From Sepioteuthis lessoniana (Eukaryota; Mollusca; Cephalopoda; Myopsida; Loliginidae): DNA of 64,000 nucleotides. A program made the position numbers and the translations under genes. The notes beneath the pieces are model-generated. The model made no database searches, was not told the origin of the DNA, and saw only the letters and a list, made by a program, of their open reading frames with translations. This document shows, in pieces, positions 53,225 to 63,327 of the stretch. Every line of letters starts with the position of its first letter. Position 1 is the first letter of the stretch. The stretch covers positions 78,511,334 through 78,575,333 of the forward strand of contig OY757921.1 in assembly GCA_963585895.1 (NCBI GenBank). The letters are read 5' to 3'.

Positions 53225-55420
53225 ATAGAAGTATCAACCAGCCAATTTCATATTGGCCATCACAATTTCAACTAATTTCTATTTGGTCGTCACAACTCCA
53301 GATAATTTCTTATTGGCCGTCAAAACTTCAAATAATTTCATATTGGCCATCATAACTCCATAATAATTTCAGGTTGGCCCTCATAAACATCAAATAATTT
53401 CATTTTAGTCATAATAATTTCAAATAAATTCATGCTGTCCGTTAGAACATCAAAGAATTTCATATTGGTCGTCATGTAATATACTAGCTTAGCTGGTCAC
53501 GGAATGCCGGGGATGAACTTAGCAGATTCAATGCGGTCGCAAGATAACATCAACAAAGTGGTTTCACAGGAAAGAGAAAAAGTAAAGGATGATGGCGATA
53601 ACGTAATTTATAGCTTATGGATAGAATGACAGATATTTCCGTTCGCAGATAAGATCAACAAATTACCGGAAAAAAACGGAAGTATGTAAGTTCCGATAAC
53701 CAGTCATAAACAAAAAATACATGGGACTTGAAAGACGATATAAGGTCTCTAATTTTGGACCGAAGGCAGAGATCCGCTGGTGTCTCAAGCAAAGGCAGAG
53801 ATCTGCTGGTCGCTCAAGCGAAGGGGAAAGTTCCGCTGGTCTCTCAAGCGAAGGAGAGGTCCGGTAGCTACTCAAGCAAACCTGTCAGCTCACCCGTGTG
53901 TGTTCTCCGGCCGCCAGAGAAGAAAAATATGTGCGAACTCTGGCTGTATTCCTACTTCACATAAACGTCGCCGTTGAAGAATAGAAATATAAATTATATT
54001 TTTATATATCTACGAGTCCTTCGTTGTTTTTCCAGCGGTACGATATGCGACAGTGATAACTTCAAATAATTTCATGTTGGCCATCACAACTTCAAATAAT
54101 TTTATGTTGACCATTACAAATTCAAAAAATTTTATGTTGACCATCACAACATCAAATAATTTCATGTTGACCATCACAACTTCAAATAATTTACGTTGAC
54201 CATCACAACTTTAAATAATTTACGTTGAGCATCAAAAATTCAAAAAATCTACCTTGACCATCACAACTCCAAATAATTTTGTTGACCATCACAACATCAA
54301 ATAATTTCATGTTGACCTTCACAACTTCAAATAATTTACGTTGACCATCACAACTCCAAATAATTTTATGTTGACCATCACAACTTCAAATAATTTCACG
54401 TTGACCATCACAACTTCAAATAATTTACGTTGACCATCAAAAATTCAAATAATTTACGTTGACCCTCACAACTTCAAATAATTTCATGTTGACCATCACA
54501 ACTTCAAATAATTTACGTTGACCATCACAACTTTAAATAATTTACGTTGAGCATCAAAAATTCAAATAATCTACGTTGACCATCACAACTCCAAATAATT
54601 TTATGTTGACCATCACAACATCAAATAATTTCATGTTGACCTTCACAACTTCAAATAATTTGCGTTGGCCATCACAACTCCAAATAATTTTATGTTGACC
54701 ATCACAACTTCAAATAATTTCACGTTGACCATCACAACTTCAAATAATTTACGTTGACCATCAAAAATTCAAATAATTTACGTTGACCCTCACAACTTCA
54801 AATAATTTCATGTTGACCATCACAACTTCAAATGATTTTAAGTTGACCATCACAACTTCAAATGATTTACGTTGACCATCAAAAATTCAAATAATTTTAT
54901 GTTGACCATCACAACATCAAATAATTTTATGTTGACCATCACAACTTCAAATAATTTACGTTGACCATCAAAAATTCAAATAATTTACGTTGACCATCAC
55001 AAATTCAAATAATTTCACGTTGACCATCACAACTTCAAATAATTTACGTTGACCATCAAAAATTCAAATAATTTACGTTGACCCTCACAACTTCAAATAA
55101 TTTCATGTTGACCATCACAACTTCAAATAATTTCATGTTGACCATCACAATATTAAATGATTTACGTTGACCATCACAAATTCAAAAAATTTTATGTTGA
55201 CCATCATAACATCAAATAATTTCATGTTGGCCACTATAAACATCAAATAATTTTATTGTGGCCATGACAATTTCAAATGATTTCTTGCTGACCGTTAGAA
55301 TATCAATAATTTCATGTTGACCATCACAGTTTTAATAATCTTATCTGGACTGTTATCCCTTCAAATAACTTCATACTGACCGTTACATAGTCAATTAATT
55401 TAATATTGGCCGTGTCGTTA
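53225..55420. repeat. 29-30 bp minisatellite split by an LTR
   Basis: Units are built on 'ttgaccatcacaacttcaaa' plus 'taatttcatg'. They are degenerate at 53225-53474, interrupted at 53475-54052, then well conserved at 54055-55300 (over 40 units) and decaying again to about 55420. A higher-order period of about 322 bp is visible: the variant with 'gagcatcaaaaattc' lies at about 54227 and 54549. Confidence 0.92.
53475..54052 (+). mobile_element. Probable solo LTR inside the minisatellite
   Basis: 578-bp insert beginning TGTAATATAC and ending ATATGCGACA. The 4-bp flanks gtca (53471-53474) and gtga (54053-54056) differ at one base. The minisatellite unit is continuous when the insert is removed. 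An internal 30-bp repeat, about four copies at 53762-53876 ('ctggtctctcaagcgaa'), and an AT-rich region near 53985-54010 are present. Short frames through the internal repeat are not credible genes. Confidence 0.65.
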
Positions 55421-55439
55421 ATAATTGATTTGCAATTGT

Positions 55440-56390
55440 AAAATAATTACAAGCAAGATGCAACTGAAAAAGGCTAACATATATTTTTGTTTTTAGATCC
55501 ATTGGTGTTTTAGATGTTACAATGGAATTCCTATTGATTTCTTTTCTTTTCTTTTTTCCTTTTCCTTACAGTAAACATACAGTCACATTTATTTGCCTTA
55601 ACTTCCAGTTATTGGCCTATGACTATTCCATTAAAAGATACACGTTTTGTGGAATGCCATTTATTTGTTTTTTTGCCAGATTCAATAAAAACAGCATTAT
55701 ATGCAAATGAAATATTTTATAGGACAGCAAATAAACCATGAACTAATGTTTGACAATTTCTAACGGCTATTTTCTGTTTTCTTAACTTTTCACGGATTTT
55801 ACTTCCATTCTTGTATTTTTTTTTTTTAATACTCTCAGGCAACATTTTTTTTTATTCACAGCATTAATTTTCTAAATGTTTATAATGGAGTCGCAGACGG
55901 CGTAATGCTTTTTGGCGCGTAAAATGGAATTGACAAGAAGTTAATATTCCGATCGAGAATGTTTGTGTTCACTTCATAGTGGCATAAATCTACTTCTTCC
56001 TTAGCTATGAGCGAGCAAGCAAGCAGAGATGAATGCGTTCTCTATTTATGATAGCGGAGGGAACATCACGTCCAGGAGGTAATCTTTGAAATAAAAACAT
56101 AGAGAGCATAACGGAAAAAAACACTCAACTATCTCTCCTAAGAACTGTCGTATTAATTGAGTTTGGTGATATAGAAAGCCTTGAAGATCTAAGATCGCTC
56201 AAGATCTGAAGGACATGGCATTTTCTCGCAAGGTGTTTTTGTTTTTTGTTTTTTCAGGTTTGTAACGTTCTACACCTTTGATGATAATTCTTTTCTTTCG
56301 CCACTTAGAATTAATCATAAATAATTTCCATTAGAAAAATGCCTTAATATTACATGCAATGTTATTAGTACATTGTGTCGCCTAGATTTA
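55440..56390. other. No gene seen
   Basis: Unassigned AT-rich sequence with T tracts near 55545, 55818 and 56230. Confidence 0.5.
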
Positions 56391-56394
56391 TATA

Positions 56395-56480
56395 CCCCTC
56401 TGTAAACGGGGCTTAAAATACACTATTTGTATTCCCCGCAGAGGAATAAGGCCCCCACCCGCCAAAAAAGGGTGGTGTCC
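56395..56480 (+). mobile_element. Element D head fragment, strongly diverged
   Basis: 'ttccccgcagaggaataagg' and 'tgtccttagtatgac' fit the D head order ('gcagaggggtaag', 'gtgtcctggatatgac'). Weak. Confidence 0.35.
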
Positions 56481-56801
56481 TTAGTATGACGCTGTACATC
56501 TGATGATGTTGTATGTTATTGATGTGGACCCAGTCTGGGACTACGAAAAGATAACTCGGAACACGGTATAAGTTTAAGGATATATTGAAGTAACAAGATA
56601 CAGAGAAAAGTGATGGCGTTAGCAAGGATTACTTATTAGTCAATTATCCAGATTCTATCCAATCTCACGACGACTGACGAGAGTACTTGGCTCTTGATTA
56701 ATATAGGATTTGGAAGAGTCCATTAATGGGTTGGCAACGGTCCCATAATAGTTATATAATTAAGGAATGATTTTTTTATATTGATCATTTTTCGTTAATT
56801 A

Positions 56802-57251
56802 CATTTTATCATTCAGTTTGGTTGGGCTCTGAACTATTCTGGTTAAGAGTTCAGGTACATAGTCATTGGGTACAGTTTTACGCTCGCACGCAAAGGATAT
56901 GACAATCACCATTGTCATAATAAACCCCCAGACAGGAAATGAGGCTGGAGTGTGGATGACGTCATGCCCGGAAGAGATGGTCCTGAGAATTTGAGGAGTT
57001 TGAAAAGTGTCAGTTGAGATTGGACCATTGAGGTGAGAGTTGGGGATTCGGCCGTTGAGACTTATATTTGGACCGTTGAAAGATGTTGTTGCGATTTTCG
57101 GATCTCTACTGACAGAGATATTAAACACCACAAGATGTGCCGCGCTTGAGGGTGGGGTCAGCATAGTAAGAATTGTATATCTCTCCTCGTATCGCCATGG
57201 ACCGAAGCCAGAAGTTAATAAACCGTTCGTATCAAAAACGACAGAGTCCGC
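56802..57251 (-). CDS. Candidate terminal exon of a single-pass membrane protein
   Basis: On the minus strand a 150-codon frame runs from a plausible splice acceptor ('gcaaacacag' just before 57251) to the stop at 56799-56801. The sequence is of normal complexity and contains no repeat found elsewhere in the window. It has an extracellular-looking part (TSGFGPWRYEERYTI, possible N-glycosylation at two NIS sites) and a Thr/Ser/Asn-rich stalk with short LNGP-type repeats. A hydrophobic segment WGFIMTMVIVISF follows, then a basic-start tail of about 27 residues (CERK to the C terminus). It could be the last exon of a receptor-like gene, or chance. No family is recognised. Confidence 0.35.
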
Positions 57252-57344
57252 CTGTGTTTGCATATGTGTTTGAATATGTATTTGTATTCGTCATATGTAT
57301 CAGCATATGTATATGTAAAGTATACAACACTGTACATTTTATGG

Positions 57345-57645
57345 TTTCAGTTCTGGAGATCTGAGGAGTGAGGCAGTACCTTTTTGTTACCATTATTTCC
57401 AGGTCCACTCTGACCAGGAGTGGTAATACCGATAAGAGTCCCGTTTATGGATTGAATAACTCAGTTTAAAAGTTATTCGTATTCGATAGGACCGTGTGCA
57501 AAACAAAAGCTCATAAGAAACTACTACACAAAAAATATAAATTTGAATATATACAATTAACACTATTCCTGCCTTTTAGGAATAAAATAACCCTAGACTG
57601 GTTGACAAGCTTTTAAAATCAATCGATCAATTAATCAGTGACATG
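57345..57645 (+). mobile_element. Element D variant with second-type tail
   Basis: Body with 'ccaggtccactctgaccagg', then 'gaataaaataaccctagac' and 'tggttgacaagc' with a (TCAA)n-like end. It compares with the copy at 11.46 kb. Confidence 0.55.
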
Positions 57646-57879
57646 GTATTTTCTGGCTAAATGGGTTTTTCTGGATTTTTGGAGGTTTTTTCTTTAGTTT
57701 TGTAACTTAATAAATTGTTTTTCTAACCACTTAGAATTTCTCATTCGTAATTTCAAAAGTCCAAGGTAATATAACTACTTATAAACCTATTAATACATTG
57801 TGTCGAATAGCTTTATATGCAAAATGTGCCATGTATTTAAAAACATATTCCGCAGGCCATAAGTAAAAGAAATAATTGA

Positions 57880-57965
57880 TTGACTGAGTCATTGATTTTA
57901 ACGGCATGTTAACTCGTATAGGTTTATTTTATGTCTAGGAATTAGGGATTCCCGATATTTTTCTT
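57880..57965 (-). repeat. Second-type D tail fragment
   Basis: 'acggcatgttaactcg', 'ggtttattttatgtct'. No body is attached. Confidence 0.45.
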
Positions 57966-58023
57966 TTTGTTGTCGCAGGAATTTCCAGAAAATGATATAT
58001 GATATACAAATACATATCCATGG

Positions 58024-58266
58024 GGGATTCCTCGTGGTGTTATGGCTAACGTGCAGGACCTCAACATCGTAATAAACGAGTTCGAACCCAAGTCGCTCAA
58101 TTACGTTTACTTACGGACTATCAACATTGGAAAGGCATGAACACACTTATTCCTCCAGCTATAGGTTAAGTAGTACCACTGATGTTCTTCTACAAGGATG
58201 GCTTTGTCATCCATTAAATAACCCAAAAAGGTTGATATGCCATTGGGCAAATAAATCAAAACAAAC
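58024..58266 (+). mobile_element. SINE-A copy with perfect 11-bp target duplication
   Basis: Head 'tcctcgtggtgttatggcta', central domain and tail are diverged from the consensus, yet catatccatgg is exact at 58013-58023 and 58267-58277. Confidence 0.88.
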
Positions 58267-58558
58267 CATATCCATGGCTGTGGATCAGAAAAAAGAACAT
58301 TTTTTCACTTATTTGCAATCTTTAAGTATATCGTCATATAGATGTCACTAAAGAATTTCACCAATAATTCTGCTGTCACTGCTATGCAATGGCACGGATA
58401 TTGTTATATATTCATCTTGTTCTTCTTCAACCTGGATCAGTTCCCCTCTTCGACAAGCTGTTCCATCTTCCTTATTGGTTTCTCTATTCTCTTTGCTGCG
58501 ATGAATTGCAAATAAGAAATTATCCTTTCACGCGTACTCACTTAACTTGATTTATTTC

Positions 58559-59131
58559 AAGGGCGTCTCAATATACACCCATGGGACTACTAATAACTTT
58601 ACTAATAATAATGCTGTGTTCTTTTTTGCTTCAGGTTTGAAATTAGTATACTCTAACAACTATTGATCATCGATCACCATGCCTTGGACAGGAGAGGAAA
58701 AATATTTCACGTCACTACTTATTTAGAGACAAATTCATTGAAAACTCTGCAAGCAAAATTTCGTAGGAAGTTTAATTTAACAATTACCCTTAGAAAAGTC
58801 AAATTTATCGTTGGAGCCACAAAATTCAAGCCACAGGATCAGTAAACAGCTTCAACAAAAAGGCATAAAATCCCAGATCTGGCAGGAAGTTGACTCCAGG
58901 ATGTCCTAACAACGTTAGATGCAGTGAGAGATTATGTCGGAAGGAGTCCGAAAAAGTCTCTCCTTGGTCTTTCACGTGCTCTGTAGGATAAAGTCAATCA
59001 ATTTCAGCTCTTGTTATCTAATTTGACATTTCTGAAGTGATATGATTGCTTTTAAGACTCAGATGAAAGATGACTTGATGCAAAATGAATTATCATATTA
59101 ATGGGTTGAATCTATTTTGAGACACCCTGTA
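58559..59131 (+). mobile_element. Deleted DNA transposon with 'ACAGGGTGTCTCAAAAT'-like ends
   Basis: Left end 'aagggcgtctcaatat' and right end 'attttgagacaccctgta' are inverted repeats with few mismatches. The inner frame has HVTTYLETNSLKTLQAKFRR and, after a stop, LDAVRDYVGRSPKKSL and, near the end, QFQLLLSNLTFL. These match the N terminus and the far C terminus of a transposase class common in arthropods and other animals (N-terminal DUF4817-like domain). The DDE core between them is missing. Confidence 0.65.
58663..58990 (+). pseudogene. N terminus of DUF4817-type transposase
   Basis: 58693-58845 reads the HTH-like YLETNSLKTLQAKFRRKFN and TLRKVKFIVGATKF. TAA at 58843 ends it. The same region continues DAVRDYVGRSPKKS before decaying. 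It has lost its catalytic region and cannot act. Confidence 0.6.
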
Positions 59132-59134
59132 TTA

Positions 59135-59690
59135 ACGAGCCCCGGACAATAAATGGAAAAGTAGGTTCTATCTCTTCGAGGGGTCACGGCTAACTAATTT
59201 AAAGTTGAAATCCAAATTCTAGCTTCTTGAATTTAGTCACCTAACTTAAAAATCCTCCAATGACAGCCAAATTTTCAACTACCCTTAAGATCATTATCTG
59301 CCAATTATACTTAGTTGACTCACAGTATCTTTCCAGCAGTTTTAACGATTATTTGCATTCTACACTACATATCAAATAAAAGATTCAGTTATTCTATTAT
59401 TTAACAATGATTAAATTGCTCATCTCCCTTGTTTGCAGAGCTGTATTTCCGGTTTCGGAGACTTTCATTTTGATATCCACCCATAAATCCCAAAGATAAT
59501 CATTTATATTTACTGAATAGCACCTTGAGGAATTTTGCTTTACTCATGGATAATTCTATGAAGAATTCTCAAGGTAAGAAAACACAGTAGTTTTATTTAT
59601 GCCCCTTCTGGAAAACAAAAGCAAAAAGCAATTGAATTGTCTATCTTGAAGTGCTGATATGAAGTGATCAATCTAAATAGTATTCAGTAT
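59135..59690. other. No gene seen
   Basis: Unassigned AT-rich sequence. Confidence 0.5.
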
Positions 59691-59702
59691 TTACTTATAT
59701 AA

Positions 59703-59947
59703 GCGGCTCATTAGTCTAGTGGATAGAGTGTTCGTCAATGGTCCGGGAGGCCTGGGTTCAATCCCAGGTCGTGTCATACCAAAGACTTTAAAAATGGTAC
59801 TTGATACCTCTTTGCTTAACACTCAGCAATATAAGGCATGTATCAAGGGTAAAGTGGAGCAATCCAGGGAAGGAGTAGCGCCCTCCCTACACTTCAGCGT
59901 TGTAGCTATTAAAAAGGGAGCCTTCGACTAAAGGGAGATAACTTTAC
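59703..59947 (+). mobile_element. SINE-C copy with 12-bp target duplication
   Basis: Full-length. Head A box 'tagtctagtggatagag' and B box 'gggttcaatccc'. The body ends slightly short ('gccttcgacta'). ttacttatataa is exact at 59691-59702 and 59948-59959. Confidence 0.92.
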
Positions 59948-60059
59948 TTACTTATATAAATGACATACGGTTTAATGAATTATTGGACAGCTATAAAACC
60001 AGCAACATGAAAATATCTTAATAAATAAATACATAAATAAATGTCTCTATGTATTTATA

Positions 60060-60335
60060 TAACCCCCTTCATCACGGGCAAGATGACAAAAAAATCAATT
60101 TTTAAGAAGAATACAGCCGGCAGGAATCAAAGATTTTCCTTCTTGAAGATTAGTTGCCTAATCAAGGCTTAAAAAAAAAGACTACCCTGCTCTTTACCAT
60201 AGCTTGAGAGAAAGTAGATGGATTCATATCTCTCCTGAGAGCATTACCACAAAATGAAATGCAAATAGCCTCATCCAGGTTTTGAACTCGGATCGCAGAA
60301 TTCATTTCCAATGACGATAACGTTCAATGCGACTC
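60060..60335 (-). mobile_element. SINE-B copy, old
   Basis: Reverse-oriented. 'tagttgcctaatcaaggct' and 'tgaaatgcaaatagcctc' identify it, but divergence is much higher than in other copies. Confidence 0.6.
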
Positions 60336-60339
60336 CATA

Positions 60340-60680
60340 ACAGAGCCCTGAAATCTACTTGTTTGAACCAATCAAGGTTGATTCATCAATGCCTCAAAAA
60401 TACTCGATTTGTGCTCCTAGGCAGACTGATAGAAAAATGAAATCATTAAAGAAGTATATATAATTCAAAATACTTCTATTACTTCTATTCATCTTATATA
60501 TTTGCTTCCACAGATTTGAATAAAGTTCTCCCCTTCCATATTACTGACAAAAAGAAATGATAAAGAGAAAATCTGATCAGCAAGAAGCAAAAGAAAAATT
60601 TCGCTGCTGTCAACAATGAAAACGATATAAAATATTCATGTTAAATCAAATATTTCACGAGCTAACATTTGTGGAGACTA
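60340..60680. other. No gene seen
   Basis: Unassigned AT-rich sequence. Confidence 0.5.
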
Positions 60681-60685
60681 TACGT

Positions 60686-60687
60686 AC

Positions 60688-60732
<45 letters not shown>
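60686..60732. repeat. (TA)n-(TG)n microsatellite
   Basis: TA run then TG run. Confidence 0.95.
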
Positions 60733-60733
<1 letters not shown>

Positions 60734-60884
60734 TTCATCATACAACGTGTAAAAGCACGTGCGATACCCTACCTTCATCAGCCGCCAACCAGCGGTGATA
60801 ACACAGTTTTGGTAGCTCAAGGCAGTACTGCAACTCCTGGCGCTACCAAGCAGCTTTTGCCACCGGACAGGGTATTTAAAAGAA

Positions 60885-60913
60885 TTATATATATATTTAT
60901 ATATATGTATATG

Positions 60914-60953
<40 letters not shown>

Positions 60954-60955
60954 CG
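60885..60955. repeat. (TA)n-rich tract
   Basis: TA repeats with TGTA interruptions. Confidence 0.9.
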
Positions 60956-60959
60956 CCAG

Positions 60960-61660
60960 ATCAACTAAAAGCAGAGATTACATTGTACGTTCATCTTCAT
61001 TTTTAGTGCAGTTTTTATTTCCATTTGGTACAAAAATGGAAGGCACGAGGCCTTATGGTTTTGTGGGGGAGGGGAAGGGAGCGATCATGCTATAACTAAT
61101 TGACTAAGGAATCCTAGCTAGCCACATTCGCCGACCCATTCAACAGTAGAATATAGAGAAATTCATCCTTCACCAACCACGCTACATCCACCAAAATATT
61201 GCATTTACTCAATGAGAAGACCTACTTAAAATCCCGAGATGAAATGAATGATTTTATTTACAAAACATTATTTTATTTACAAAATGTTGTATGTTGGGGA
61301 TGGGAGAAAAAAAAAACGAAACGAAAAAATTCTCCGTTTGGTTGCTCTCCCATTCCCCTTCTACGATATGGAGGCCGACTGTTTTCCGGTGTCCGAGAAC
61401 GCCGAAAACAAGCTAGACCTACCCTAAGCAGGAGAGGAGTCTGATATAATGCGAAAAAAGAAAAGACAGGGTCGGGCGCGGTGAGGATAGGTAGGATGAA
61501 TTTATTCTGATGAGGTCCCAAGATCTTCAGAAGAGGTGGGCTGGAGTAAGAGTTGTGGTATAAAAATTAGGGATGGGGAGATCTTGAAGGCTAACAACTA
61601 GGTGAAGGGGATGATGACTCACAACACACTGCTAACCAGGTATTCAAAGGTAAACAAAGT
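60960..61660. other. No supported gene
   Basis: 61260-61530 has 80-codon frames on both strands through a moderately GC-rich stretch with no recognised domain. It may be the 3' untranslated part of the minus-strand LINE to its right. Confidence 0.4.
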
Positions 61661-61664
61661 CTAC

Positions 61665-63169
61665 TTACTCGGGGTGGAGTTCCGAACGACCAGGACTCCA
61701 GACACCATTCGCAGGAAGAGGAACGAAGGGTGACTCCAACATTGTCCCCTTTCGTACGACCAGGCTCGCAGCGTTCGCGAACCTTTTGTCGAATGTTATG
61801 CGATCCAAGCGTTTTCTATCGCATCTGATCTTGACCCTAAGCTGATCGCTAAAGAACAATATCAGATCACAAATAGAAAACTTTGCATCATCATAAATCC
61901 CTTTTTTCGCGTCGTCCAAATTACCATTCTGGCTACAGCTAGGATCACGAGAAACACCACACGCTTCTCACCCTGAAACGGAGGTAAAACGTTGTCTACG
62001 ACGTAACTAACGTCGAGCAGCACGAGCTGCTTGGGTTCGATGCGAGCCGTCCACTCCCCGGCGCAATCCCAGAAAGGACGAATTCGCTCGCAGTAGCAGA
62101 AGGCGTGCTCATCCGTTTCTTCTAAACCACTGTAGCAGCGAACATACACAGACATGTCTGCCAAGCCCACTCTGAAGTTCAAGCCGAGAAGGGGCAACGC
62201 GTTCCGTGCAAGCCGCCAGGTAAGCCTGAACTCGGAATTGTTCAAGTAGCCCGAACCTTGCGCCCAATTCCGTCCAGCCCCGCAGCTCACTGAGAGGGTC
62301 CGAAGCAGAGCCCACCACTAGTTCCCGATATAGCACTTTCCAAGGCCGTGAAAGGTCACTGGACTCAGAAAGGTTACGAAGGGCCGTACGGCATTCGCGG
62401 ACAAATGGTGCTTCGCCTATCGGCTTGCGTCGACCTTCAGCCTTGGGATCTGACTTGAGGCGAGGAAAAATCCTTCACGCCTTTCGTCTCCACACCGAGT
62501 CCCCCGACAAGGATCGGCCCAAGTATGCAAGTCTTTCAGCGAGCCAGTGGCTCACCAAATCAGGCATACCCAGACCCCCATTGCGTGTACGTTGAATGCA
62601 GATCTGTTTGCAGACTATCGGCCTTCGGCCTCACCAGGGTAATCTGGTGAGGGATTGTTGAAGCACCAGCCGACGTGCCTTAGGCAGATGAATGTACAGC
62701 CAATCGGTAAAGGATCAAAGGAAAGACGTACACGGCGCACACTTCTACCTTGCCCTTTAAGGACAACCTCCTTGGAAGCCAGGTTCCAACCTGGGCATCC
62801 ACCTTAGCCTGTACCTCCGATCAATTTCGCTCTAGTTGGAGGTCGATCCCGAACCACACCCTGACGATGCGGACGGGTCCGTCAATCCAGCGGAAGGGCT
62901 CTGGTAGTGTATCGCTTTCTCTCCAAAATTGACCTTGGCTCCTGCTATTCGTTCGTACTGCCAACCGCCTTCTTCTCATCCTTTATATCCAGGCGACGGG
63001 ATACAAAGACCGTGATATCATCAGCAAATGCGGAAATCCTTGCTGTAAGAGAGCTAGAAAAAGGGATACCGCTCAGGGCCGAATTCGTCCCATCAACCCT
63101 AAGCCTTCAGAGCAGGGGCTCCAAGGCGAGGACGTAGAGAACGGGAGACAGGGTGCAGCCCTGCCGGAC
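61665..63169 (-). pseudogene. LINE-4 reverse transcriptase and C terminus
   Basis: The minus strand opens with VRQGCTLSPVLYVLALEPLL followed by a stop, then ISAFADDITVFVSRRLD, the catalytic FADD box (63017-63028), which is intact. Further on come GLGMPDLVSHWLAERLAYLG-type traces, then 62290-61862 with LTWRLARNALPLLGLNFRVG, EETDEHAFCYCERIRPFWDC (the zinc-binding-like region after the reverse transcriptase) and VFLVILAVARMVIWTTRKKG. A frameshift near 61910 passes into IYDDAKFSICDLILFF, RVKIRCDRKRLDRI and a stop at 61665. Multiple lesions make it inactive. Confidence 0.8.
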
Positions 63170-63327
63170 TGATCACTCGTTCACGAACGCCCTCGAAGGA
63201 TTTGAAACGCTCTTTGAACGGACTATAAGCGGATTTAATGTCTTTTTCAGATAGTGGTCTATGGTGGGTGATTCCAATCTATCTGAGCAAAAATAAATTC
63301 CGCTTAAAGCTTGTCGGTCCTAATTTT

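Noticed and set aside
53663-53977. Three overlapping 65-78 residue frames with repeats
   Set aside because: They arise from a 30-bp internal repeat inside the solo LTR, open in several frames and on both strands.
54055-55300. CRISPR-like regular spacing
   Set aside because: The whole 29-30 bp unit is repeated, with no unique spacers.
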